Shown one piece after another: positions 41,168 through 50,855 of a stretch of 58,003 nt of DNA; within the stretch, counting starts at the first letter, position 1; the number at the start of each line of letters is the position of its first letter. This DNA comes from Ancylobacter amanitiformis (lineage in GTDB: Bacteria > Pseudomonadota > Alphaproteobacteria > Rhizobiales > Xanthobacteraceae), in NCBI RefSeq assembly GCF_030814815.1, contig NZ_JAUSVR010000020.1:1-58003 (forward strand). The letters are read 5' to 3'. The position numbers and the translations under genes were made by a program. The notes beneath the pieces were generated by a model, which worked only from the letters and a program-made list of their open reading frames with translations, searched no databases and had not been told where the DNA came from.

Positions 41168-41971
41168 ATGAGCGATATCGAGACGCTGGAACCGGCCGCC
41201 GCAGAGGGCGCGGCCCGCAAGACCCTGACCGAGGCGCTGCTGTATCTCGACGGCGTGACCGTCACCTTTGACGGTTTCCGCGCGCTGAACGCGCTGTCCT
41301 TCACCATCGATCCCGGTGAGATGCGCGCCATTATCGGCCCCAACGGCGCCGGCAAGACCACGATGATGGACGTCATCACCGGCAAGACGCGGCCCGACAA
41401 GGGCGATGTCTTCTTCGACGGCGGCACCACCGACCTCACCAAGCTCGACGAGACGCAGATCGTCACGCTCGGCATCGGCCGCAAGTTCCAGAAGCCGACC
41501 GTGTTCGAGAGCCACACGGTGCTCGACAATCTGCGCCTCGCGCTCAAGGGCCAGCGGCGCGCGCTGCCGAACATCTTCCGCCGGGAGACCGCCGCCGCGC
41601 GCGAGCGCATCGACGAGATCTTCGAGACCATCAAGCTCACCGAACATCGCGGCCGCCTCGGCGGGGCGCTCTCGCACGGCCAGAAGCAGTGGCTGGAAAT
41701 CGGCATGCTGCTGGCGCAGGACCCGCGCCTGCTGCTGGTCGACGAGCCGGTGGCCGGCATGACGGACGCCGAAACCGCGCAGACCGCCGAGTTGCTGCGC
41801 GAGATCAATGCCAACGGCCATTCCGTTGTCGTGGTGGAACATGACATGACCTTCGTGCGCGACCTCGGCGTCAGGGTCCTGTGCCTGCATGAGGGTTCGG
41901 TGCTGGCGGAAGGCACGCTCGATCAGGTCAGCGCCAATGAGCGCGTCATCGAAGTCTATCTGGGACGCTGA
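41168..41971 (+). CDS. urtD: Urea ABC transporter ATP-binding protein UrtD
   Basis: A 267-residue LivG-type ATPase. Walker A is GPNGAGKTT, the signature is LSHGQKQWLEIG (a UrtD variant of LSGGQ), Walker B is LLLVDEPVAGM and the switch His is in VVVEHDM. IGRKFQKPTVFESHTVLDNL is typical of UrtD. ATG 41168 is ten bases after the urtC stop. With UrtE it powers import. Confidence 0.95.
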   Translation: MSDIETLEPAAAEGAARKTLTEALLYLDGVTVTFDGFRALNALSFTIDPGEMRAIIGPNGAGKTTMMDVITGKTRPDKGDVFFDGGTTDLTKLDETQIVTLGIGRKFQKPTVFESHTVLDNLRLALKGQRRALPNIFRRETAAARERIDEIFETIKLTEHRGRLGGALSHGQKQWLEIGMLLAQDPRLLLVDEPVAGMTDAETAQTAELLREINANGHSVVVVEHDMTFVRDLGVRVLCLHEGSVLAEGTLDQVSANERVIEVYLGR

Positions 41972-41975
41972 AGGC

Positions 41976-42671
41976 ATGCTCGAGGTTCAGGACATCAATC
42001 TGTTCTACGGCGCGGCGCAGGCCCTGCGCGGCGTGTCGCTCAATGCCGCGCCGGGCAAGGTCACCTGCGTGCTGGGGCGCAACGGGGTGGGCAAGACCAG
42101 CCTGATGCGCGCCATTGTCGGCCAGGCGCCGGTCGCCAAGGGGGCGATCCGCTTCAACGGCGAGGACATCACCAGCATGGCGCCCTCCGAGCGGGCGCGG
42201 CGCGGCATCGCCTTCGTGCCGCAGGGGCGCGAGATCTTCCCGCTGCTCACCGTGGCGGAAAACCTTGAGACCGGCTTCGCACCGCTGAAGAGGGCGGATC
42301 GCTTCATCCCCGATGACGTGTTCTCGCTGTTTCCGGTGCTCGACAGCATGATGCGCCGGCGCGGCGGCGACCTCTCCGGCGGGCAGCAGCAGCAACTGGC
42401 CATCGGCCGCGCGCTGACCATGCGGCCCAAGGTGCTGGTGCTGGACGAACCGACCGAGGGCATCCAGCCCTCGATCATCAAGGATATCGGCAACGCCATC
42501 CGCTACTTGCGCAGCAAGGGCGACATCGCCATCGTGCTGGTCGAGCAGTATTTCGACTTCGCCAAGGAACTCGCGGACCATTTCATCGTGATGGAGCGCG
42601 GCGCGGTGGTGATGTCCGGCGATGGCGCCGCCCTTGAGGATCCGGATGTACGCAACCGAATTGCCGTTTGA
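41976..42671 (+). CDS. urtE: Urea ABC transporter ATP-binding protein UrtE
   Basis: A 231-residue LivF-type ATPase. Walker A GRNGVGKTS, Q-loop VPQGREIFPLLTVAENL, signature LSGGQQQQLAIGRAL, Walker B VLVLDEPTEGIQPS and VLVEQYFDFA at the switch. It starts four bases after urtD, and its 3' end overlaps ureD by 26 bases, tying transport and urease genes into one transcript. Confidence 0.95.
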   Translation: MLEVQDINLFYGAAQALRGVSLNAAPGKVTCVLGRNGVGKTSLMRAIVGQAPVAKGAIRFNGEDITSMAPSERARRGIAFVPQGREIFPLLTVAENLETGFAPLKRADRFIPDDVFSLFPVLDSMMRRRGGDLSGGQQQQLAIGRALTMRPKVLVLDEPTEGIQPSIIKDIGNAIRYLRSKGDIAIVLVEQYFDFAKELADHFIVMERGAVVMSGDGAALEDPDVRNRIAV

Positions 42672-43515
42672 ACCCATCGCCACCTCGATCCCGGTCGAGC
42701 GGCGCGGGCGGGGGCGGCTGTCGATCGAGGCGCACGCGCGGGAGGGGCGCACGCAGCGCGGGCGGATCGAGGAAGCGGGTTTCGCACGGGTGCGCTTTCC
42801 GCTCTCGGGCCGGCGCGCCCGCGCGCTGGAGGCGGTGCTGATCAATACCGGCGGCGGGCTGGCCGGGGGCGATACTTCGCAGACGATCATCCGCGCGGCC
42901 GACGCTGCCCAGCTCGTCGTCACCACCCAGGCGGCGGAGAAGATCTACCGCTCCGACGGCGCGCTGTCGCGCATCGCGGTCGACCTTGCGGCCGGAGCGG
43001 GCGCGCGGATCGACTGGATGCCACAGTCGACCATCGTGTTTGACGGCGCGCGGGTCGAGCGCTGCATCGCGGCGGAAATCGCCCGGGATGCGCGGCTGCT
43101 GCTGGTGGAGCCGGTGATCCTCGGCCGCACCGCGCGCGGCGAGCGCTTCAGCCAGGGCCTGCTGCAGGATCGCTGGCGAATCCGCCGCGACGGGAAGCTC
43201 GTCTATGCCGACGGCCTGCAGCTGGAGGGCGACATTGCGCGCCTGCTCGATCGCCGCGCCACGGCCGGCGGCTGGGCGGCCTTTGCGACGCTGCTGCTGG
43301 TCGCGCCCGATGCGGAAAGCCGGCTGGAGGAGGTGCGCGCCGCGCTCGGCCTGCCCGACGAGCGTCCCGCCGATATCGAGGCCGGCGCCAGCGCCTGGGA
43401 CGGCATGCTGTCGGTCCGGCTGCTGGCCCGCGACGGCGCGCCGCTGGAGGCCGCCATTCGCCGCGTTCTCGCCGCGCTGGGGGTGGCCGACATCCCGCGC
43501 ATCTGGCATTCCTGA
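42646..43515 (+). CDS. ureD: Urease accessory protein UreD
   Basis: A 289-residue urease maturation scaffold that carries UreF and UreG to apo-urease and forms a nickel conduit. Conserved stretches: NTGGGLAGGDTSQTII, TTQAAEKIYRS, DWMPQSTIVFDGARV and GRTARGERFSQG. I choose ATG 42646 because GAGG lies six bases upstream; ATG 42622 would add eight residues. It overlaps urtE, so no separate promoter is expected. Confidence 0.94.
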   Translation: MYATELPFEPIATSIPVERRGRGRLSIEAHAREGRTQRGRIEEAGFARVRFPLSGRRARALEAVLINTGGGLAGGDTSQTIIRAADAAQLVVTTQAAEKIYRSDGALSRIAVDLAAGAGARIDWMPQSTIVFDGARVERCIAAEIARDARLLLVEPVILGRTARGERFSQGLLQDRWRIRRDGKLVYADGLQLEGDIARLLDRRATAGGWAAFATLLLVAPDAESRLEEVRAALGLPDERPADIEAGASAWDGMLSVRLLARDGAPLEAAIRRVLAALGVADIPRIWHS

Positions 43516-43569
43516 TGCAGGCAACGCGATGCACGTAACACTCGCCTTATTCGATCCGGAGACCGCCCG

Positions 43570-44190
43570 ATGAACCTCAGTCCGCGCGAGAAGGACAAGC
43601 TCCTCGTCGCCATGGCCGCGATGGTGGCGCGCCGCCGCCTGGAGCGTGGCGTGAAGCTCAACCATCCCGAGGCGATCGCGCTGATTACCGACGTGGTGAT
43701 CGAGGGCGCGCGCGACGGCAAGACGGTGGCCGAGCTGATGACGCTGGGCGCGCAGGTGCTGACCCGCGATCAGGTGATGCCGGGCGTCGCCGAGATGATC
43801 TACGACATCCAGGTCGAGGCGACCTTCCCGGACGGCACCAAGCTCGTCACCGTGCACGAACCCATCCCGTGGCACTACGGCCCCGGCGCGCCGGGCGAAC
43901 TGATGGTGGAGGAGGGTGAGATCGAGTTGCTCGCCGGGCGCGAGATCGTCGAAATCGTCGTCGCCAATACTGGCGACCGCCCGATCCAGGTCGGCAGCCA
44001 CTACCATTTCTTCGAGACCAATCCGGCGCTGGCCTTCGAGCGGGCGCGGGCGCGTGGCATGCGCCTCGCCATTCCCTCGGGCACCGCGGTGCGCTTCGAG
44101 CCGGGCCAGAGCCGCGAGGTGAAGCTGGTGGCGCTCGCCGGCGACCGCGAGGTCTATGGCTTCCGCCAGGACGTGATGGGCTCGCTCTAG
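43570..44190 (+). CDS. ureA: Urease gamma and beta subunits fused in one polypeptide
   Basis: A 206-residue structural urease subunit. Residues 1-100 are the gamma subunit ([47 protein letters not shown]-like [24 protein letters not shown] in part). Residues about 107-206 are the beta subunit ([53 protein letters not shown]). Most proteobacteria make these as two proteins (about 100 aa each); Helicobacter and some alphaproteobacteria fuse them. There is no stop or start between halves. It is followed by ureC after 81 bases. Confidence 0.94.
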   Translation: MNLSPREKDKLLVAMAAMVARRRLERGVKLNHPEAIALITDVVIEGARDGKTVAELMTLGAQVLTRDQVMPGVAEMIYDIQVEATFPDGTKLVTVHEPIPWHYGPGAPGELMVEEGEIELLAGREIVEIVVANTGDRPIQVGSHYHFFETNPALAFERARARGMRLAIPSGTAVRFEPGQSREVKLVALAGDREVYGFRQDVMGSL

Positions 44191-44271
44191 GCGACCGGCT
44201 CTGTACCTGAGCGCCTGCGTCATCCCCGCCCGCTGCCCCGCCCGCTGCCTTGCCGCTGAACGGATTTTCCC

Positions 44272-45984
<1,713 letters not shown>

Positions 45985-46021
45985 GGATCGGCGAGACAGG
46001 CCGCGCGCCTCCTTGAAGGGA

Positions 46022-46078
46022 GCGCGGCGGATTTCAGCCGCGCAGGGATGGCATCGCCGCAAAGGTTTCCCACCTTTG
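46022..46078 (+). other. Two hairpins between ureC and ureE
   Basis: GCGCGGC-N8-GCCGCGC (46022-46043) and CAAAGGT-TTCCC-ACCTTTG (46060-46078) lie in the 121-base gap. Neither has a T-run, so they look like processing or stabilising structures that separate structural from accessory gene expression. Confidence 0.5.
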
Positions 46079-46105
46079 TAGCAGCTGTCCCGAGGAGACC
46101 CGATC

Positions 46106-46921
46106 ATGATCCGTGCCCGTTCGCTTCTTCCTGCCGGAACCTGGGATGCCGCCAGCGCGGCCGACCGCGTGGTGCTGCCTCATGATGGCCGCCACCGCCG
46201 CCGCATCGCCATGCGCGGGGAGGGCGACGTGGTGTTCCTGCTCGACCTGCCGGAGGCGACCCGCCTGAAGCAGGGTGATGGGCTCGCGCTCGATGACGGG
46301 CGCACGATTGCCGTGGTGGCGGCGGACGAGCCGGTGGCGGAGATCGTCGCGCGCGATTCCCACCACCTTGCCCGTCTCGCCTGGCATCTGGGCAACCGGC
46401 ATGTGCCGGCCGAACTGCTGGAAGACCGCATCCGTATCGCCCGCGATCCCGTGCTGGAAGAGATGGCGCGCGGTCTGGGCGCCCGCGTGGCGGTGGTCGA
46501 TGCGGCCTTCGAGCCGGAGGGCGGCGCCTATGAGGCAGCCGAGGCGCACGGCCACCACCATGGCCACGCGCATGATGATGGCCATGATCACCATCACGCC
46601 CATGGCGAAGCCTGCGGCTGCGGTCACGACCACGGCGATCATGATCACGGCCACGAACACCACGACCACGACCACGGCGACCATAAGCGCCACGGTCACG
46701 AGCCTCATTCGCACCATGATCACGGTGACGTGGCGCACGCGCCGGCGCCGCAGCGCGACGTGCTGCATGTTCATGAACATGCCCACGAGCATGCGCATGA
46801 ACACAAGCATGGCGATGCCTGCGGCTGCGGGCATGATCACAGCCATGATCACAGCCATGATCACGGGCACGAGCACGAGCCTGCGCGCGACCCTTCCCAT
46901 GGCCATCGCCACGGCCACTAG
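46106..46921 (+). CDS. ureE: Urease nickel metallochaperone UreE with very long His-rich tail
   Basis: A 271-residue nickel carrier. Residues 1-140 form the usual UreE peptide-binding and metal-binding domains (RIAMRGEGDVVFLLDLPEAT, LAWHLGNRHVPAELLEDRI with the conserved His of the dimer nickel site). From residue 148 to the end (124 residues) about 48 are His, interspersed with Asp, Glu and Gly, and two Cys-containing copies of ACGCGHDH occur. Typical UreE tails are 10-25 residues. The tail is made of tandem short DNA repeats. It predicts high-capacity nickel storage. ureF follows nine bases after its stop. Confidence 0.93.
   Translation: MIRARSLLPAGTWDAASAADRVVLPHDGRHRRRIAMRGEGDVVFLLDLPEATRLKQGDGLALDDGRTIAVVAADEPVAEIVARDSHHLARLAWHLGNRHVPAELLEDRIRIARDPVLEEMARGLGARVAVVDAAFEPEGGAYEAAEAHGHHHGHAHDDGHDHHHAHGEACGCGHDHGDHDHGHEHHDHDHGDHKRHGHEPHSHHDHGDVAHAPAPQRDVLHVHEHAHEHAHEHKHGDACGCGHDHSHDHSHDHGHEHEPARDPSHGHRHGH
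46547..46918 (+). repeat. ureE: Repetitive DNA encoding the UreE His tail
   Basis: Built of CAC/CAT-GAC/GGC/GAG codons with direct repeats. Examples are CATGATCACAGC repeated at about 46832-46862 and two copies of a GCCTGCGGCTGCGG core (near 46610 and 46818). Repeat structure suggests growth by slippage and unequal exchange. Confidence 0.75.
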
Positions 46922-46930
46922 GCCCGCGCG

Positions 46931-47680
46931 ATGAGCGGAGCCGCCGCACCCGAGCGCCGCTTGTCCGCGGGTGCCGCATCGTCGCAGGCCACGCCCGCCG
47001 AGGCGCCGACCGATCTTCTGGCGCTCTTCGTCTGGCTGTCGCCGGCCTATCCGGTTGGCGCCTTCGCCTATTCGCACGCCCTCGAATGGGCGGTGGAGAC
47101 CGGCGACATCCGCGATGCGGCGACGCTGGCAGGCTGGGTGGATGATCTGCTGCGCCATGGCGGGCCATTTGCCGATGCGGTTCTGCTGGCCCATGCCTGG
47201 CGCGCGGCGGCGTCGGAAGACGATGCCACGCTGGTGGAGGTGCTGGAGCTTGCCAGCGCCTTCGCGCCCGCCCGCGAGCGTCAGATGGAGACGCTGAACC
47301 AGGGCGATGCCTTCATCAGCGCCACCCGGCTCGCCTGGCCCTCGCCGCGTCTGGATCGACTGCCCGACATCTGGGGCGGGCGTGTCGCCTACCCGGTCGC
47401 GGTCGGCATTGCGGCCGCGGCGCATGGGCTGCCGCTGGCGGCGACGCTCAGCGCCTATCTCAATGCGGTGGCGGCCAATCTCATTTCGGCGGCGGTGCGC
47501 CTGGTGCCGCTCGGCCAGACCGATGGCAACCGGACGCTGGCGGGGGCGACAGGCACCGTCCGCGCCGTGGCGCCACTCGCCGCGCAGGTGCCGCTCGATC
47601 GTCTCGGCGGCGCGGCGCTTCGATCCGACATCGCGGCCATGCGCCACGAGACGCAATATACGCGGCTGTTCCGCAGCTGA
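46931..47680 (+). CDS. ureF: Urease accessory protein UreF
   Basis: A 249-residue helical maturation protein that gates UreG GTPase activity. Signatures: [22 protein letters not shown] (in part), [39 protein letters not shown] and the C-terminal [13 protein letters not shown]. An extra N-terminal stretch of about 25 polar residues precedes the domain. It sits between ureE and ureG in the usual order. Confidence 0.93.
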   Translation: MSGAAAPERRLSAGAASSQATPAEAPTDLLALFVWLSPAYPVGAFAYSHALEWAVETGDIRDAATLAGWVDDLLRHGGPFADAVLLAHAWRAAASEDDATLVEVLELASAFAPARERQMETLNQGDAFISATRLAWPSPRLDRLPDIWGGRVAYPVAVGIAAAAHGLPLAATLSAYLNAVAANLISAAVRLVPLGQTDGNRTLAGATGTVRAVAPLAAQVPLDRLGGAALRSDIAAMRHETQYTRLFRS

Positions 47681-47699
47681 GGCGAGGGGAGTTCATTCG

Positions 47700-48338
47700 A
47701 TGGCAATTGAGGCGAGCAGTCCGCTGCGGGTGGGCATTGGCGGGCCGGTGGGCTCCGGCAAGACGGCGCTGATGGAGGCCTTGTGCCGGACGTTCCGGGA
47801 CCGTTACGACCTCTGCGCCATCACCAACGACATCTACACCAAGGAAGACGCAGAGATCCTGACCCGCGCCGGCGCGCTGCCGGCCGAGCGCATCATGGGC
47901 GTGGAGACCGGGGGCTGCCCGCACACGGCGATCCGCGAAGACGCCTCCGCCAATCTCGCGGCGATAGCGGAGATGCGCGCGCGCTTTCCGAAGCTGGACC
48001 TGATCCTCATCGAATCCGGTGGCGACAACCTCGCCGCCACCTTTTCGCCCGAGCTTGCGGACCTCACCGTCTATGTGATCGACGTCTCGGCCGGCGAGAA
48101 GATTCCGCGCAAGGGCGGGCCGGGCATCACCCGTTCGGACCTGCTGGTGATCAACAAGACCGACCTCGCCCCTCATGTGGGCGCATCGCTCGAAGTGATG
48201 GATCGCGACTCCCGGCGCATGCGCGGCCGACGGCCCTTCGTTTTCTCCAACATCCGCAGCGGAAGCGGGGTTGCGGAGGTCGCGCGCTTCATCGAGGAGG
48301 CGGGTGGTCTGGTGCCTGCGGAGGCCGGCGCGGCGTAG
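47700..48338 (+). CDS. ureG: Urease accessory GTPase UreG
   Basis: A 212-residue SIMIBI-class GTPase delivering nickel to urease. P-loop [15 protein letters not shown], Cys-Pro-His nickel motif in [15 protein letters not shown], Walker [20 protein letters not shown] and base-specificity [11 protein letters not shown]. It is the last gene of the urt-ure locus; 149 bases separate it from the GGDEF/EAL gene. Confidence 0.96.
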   Translation: MAIEASSPLRVGIGGPVGSGKTALMEALCRTFRDRYDLCAITNDIYTKEDAEILTRAGALPAERIMGVETGGCPHTAIREDASANLAAIAEMRARFPKLDLILIESGGDNLAATFSPELADLTVYVIDVSAGEKIPRKGGPGITRSDLLVINKTDLAPHVGASLEVMDRDSRRMRGRRPFVFSNIRSGSGVAEVARFIEEAGGLVPAEAGAA

Positions 48339-48487
48339 TCATTGTCCTCTATTGCCGCAAGGGCGGCATGATGGTCAAATGGCCGGGTGATGGTATCATC
48401 CGGCTGTTTGCTGGCATGCTTGCTGCTGCGGTCTCGTGGGTCCGACGGGTCGCGCTGTTTGATTTAGCCGTTCCTATCGGGTGCCAG

Positions 48488-50773
48488 ATGGAATTTCCGC
48501 TTCCCGACAACGAAGCCGAGCGCCTTGCCGAGTTGCATGCGCTCGATATTCTGCGCTCGGGAAGCGCCGAGGTGCTGAATGGCGTCTGCGTGCTCGCGCG
48601 GCAGATGTTCGACGCGCCCTATGCCTGCATCGGCCTCGTCGACCGGGACCAGCAGGTGTTCATGGCCAAGTCCGGCTGGACCGAGACTGAGGGCACCTCC
48701 CGCACCTATTCCTTCAGCACCTGGACGATCCTGTCATCCGAGCCGCTTTTCGTGGCGGATGCCAGCCGGGATTCCCGCTTCGCGAACAATATCTATGTCA
48801 CCGGCTCCCCGCACATCCGTTTCTATCTGGGTTCACCGCTCGCGCTGCGTCCGGGGTTGAATATCGGATCGCTCTGCATTTTCGGCTCGGAGCCGCGCGA
48901 GTTGCGGCCGGGCGATCTTGAACTCGTCGACCATCTCACGCGCATCATCGTCGACCAGTTCCGGCTGCATCAGGCGAACCAGCGCGCCAAGCGCCAGCTG
49001 GAGCATCGGCGCGCCAGCCAGCACCTGCTGGAAATGCAGAGCCGGGAATTGTGGCGCCGCCAGACATTGCTGGCACAGACCGAGCGCATGGCCCGGGTGG
49101 GCGGCTGGGAATATGACGTCGCCAGCGCCCGGCTGAGCTGGTCGGACGGCGTTTTCCGCATTTACGGACTGACACCGGGACTTGAGCCGACCACCGCGCT
49201 GGCGCAGTCCTATTTCCCGAGCGAGGCGCGCCAGCATTTCCAGAAGCGTTTCGAGGCCGCGCTGCGCACGGCGGAGCCGTTCGAGGTGGAACTGCCCTTC
49301 ATAAACGCACAGGGCCATCACCGGCTGATCCGCAAGACCTGCGAGCTGGAGACGGACGGCGCCAAGGTGCTGCGCGCCTTCGGCATCCTGCAGGACATTA
49401 CCGAGCAGAAGGAAGCCGAGCAGCGCATGTGGCACATGGCCAACCATGATGCGCTGACGGATCTGCCCAACCGTGGGCTGATGCGCGAAAAGCTCGATCT
49501 GGCGGTGCGCCGCGCCCGTCGCGCCGGCCACAATGTCGGCGTTCTGCTGGTCGACCTCGACCATTTCAAGGACGTGAACGACACGCTCGGGCACGATGCG
49601 GGCGATGCGCTTCTCATCGAGGCGGCGCGCCGGCTGAGCGGTTGCGTCGACGATGCCGATACGGTGGCGCGGCTGGGGGGCGATGAATTCATCGTGCTGC
49701 TGTCGCGGCTGACGAGCCCGGCCGAGGGCATGGCCGTGGCGCAGCAGCTTCTCGCCGTGCTGGCGCGGCCGTTCAGCTATCGGCGCTCCACCCTGTCCTG
49801 CCAGGGCAGCATCGGGGTGACGGTGGCCCCGATCCACGGCAGCGATCCGCTGACCCTGCTGAAGAATGCGGACATCGCCCTTTATCGCGCCAAGTCGGCC
49901 GGCCGCGGCGTGGCGGTCGAATATGACCCGCGCATGCAGCAGGCGACCGAGAGCCGCATCCAGCTGGCCGCGCGCATCCGGCTGGCGATGCGCAATGGCG
50001 AGCTTCTACCCTATTACCAGCCCAAGGTTTCGCTGACCAACGGAGAGATCGTCGGCTTCGAGGCGCTGATGCGCTGGCACCATCCGCGCCGGGGTGTGCT
50101 GGGGCCGCAGGATTTCGGCGAGGTATTCGACGATCCCCAGCTCTCGATCGAGATCGGCGAGCAACTGCTGGGTCAGGCGACGCGCGACATGGCGCGCTGG
50201 GCGGCGATGGGCTGCCCGTTCGGCCATGTCGCGATCAATGTAAGCTCGGCGGAATTCTCGCGCGGCCAGCTTGCCGAACGGGTGCTGGCGGCACTCGCCG
50301 CTGCCCGGCTTGCCCCCGAGTTCATGGTGGTCGAGGTGACGGAGTCGGTGTTCCTTGGCCGCTCCATGGAAACGGTCCGCCAGAGCCTGCAGGCGCTCAG
50401 CCATGCCGGCGTGAAGATCAGCCTCGACGATTTCGGCACCGGTTACGCCTCGCTGACCCATCTGAAGCAGTTTCCGGTCGATCGCATCAAGATCGATCGC
50501 TCTTTCGTGCAGGATCTCGAACACGATGCGGACGACGCCGCCATCGTGCGCGCGGTCATCAACCTGGGCCGAAGCCTGGGCATCGAGACCGTGGCGGAAG
50601 GGGTCGAAACCCCGGCGCAGGCTGCCTATCTGCGCGCCAATGGCTGCGATTTCGCGCAGGGCTTTCTCTATGCGAGGGCGCTGCCGGCCTCGCGCGTGCC
50701 GGCGCTGATGGAGGGCTGGTGCGCGACCGATGCCGTTCATGGCTCCAGCGGGCCGCTGGCCGTCGCCGTCTGA
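48488..50773 (+). CDS. GAF-PAS-GGDEF-EAL protein (cyclic-di-GMP metabolism)
   Basis: A 761-residue cytoplasmic signalling protein with no membrane helix. Order: GAF (about 20-160), PAS (about 195-305, GGWEYDVASARLSWSDGVFRIYG in part, ending DITEQKEAEQRM), GGDEF (about 315-480) with intact GGDEF at 397-401, and EAL (about 495-745) with EALMRW at 525-530 and SLDDFGTGYASL. Both catalytic motifs are complete, so it may make and degrade c-di-GMP. The RxxD inhibitory site before GGDEF is missing (Asp388 where Arg is expected). Start ATG 48488 begins the GAF domain cleanly. Confidence 0.9.
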   Translation: MEFPLPDNEAERLAELHALDILRSGSAEVLNGVCVLARQMFDAPYACIGLVDRDQQVFMAKSGWTETEGTSRTYSFSTWTILSSEPLFVADASRDSRFANNIYVTGSPHIRFYLGSPLALRPGLNIGSLCIFGSEPRELRPGDLELVDHLTRIIVDQFRLHQANQRAKRQLEHRRASQHLLEMQSRELWRRQTLLAQTERMARVGGWEYDVASARLSWSDGVFRIYGLTPGLEPTTALAQSYFPSEARQHFQKRFEAALRTAEPFEVELPFINAQGHHRLIRKTCELETDGAKVLRAFGILQDITEQKEAEQRMWHMANHDALTDLPNRGLMREKLDLAVRRARRAGHNVGVLLVDLDHFKDVNDTLGHDAGDALLIEAARRLSGCVDDADTVARLGGDEFIVLLSRLTSPAEGMAVAQQLLAVLARPFSYRRSTLSCQGSIGVTVAPIHGSDPLTLLKNADIALYRAKSAGRGVAVEYDPRMQQATESRIQLAARIRLAMRNGELLPYYQPKVSLTNGEIVGFEALMRWHHPRRGVLGPQDFGEVFDDPQLSIEIGEQLLGQATRDMARWAAMGCPFGHVAINVSSAEFSRGQLAERVLAALAAARLAPEFMVVEVTESVFLGRSMETVRQSLQALSHAGVKISLDDFGTGYASLTHLKQFPVDRIKIDRSFVQDLEHDADDAAIVRAVINLGRSLGIETVAEGVETPAQAAYLRANGCDFAQGFLYARALPASRVPALMEGWCATDAVHGSSGPLAVAV

Positions 50774-50855
50774 GCGCGGCGCGCGCGCGGGGTGGGGCGC
50801 GCGGTGGGGGCGGCGCTTCTGATATGGTCGCCGCCTGGCGAATCGGACGAGCGCG

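Noticed and set aside
46547..46918. Tandem short repeats considered as a CRISPR array
   Set aside because: The repeats are in frame, encode the His-rich UreE tail and lack spacers. No CRISPR array or cas gene is in the window.
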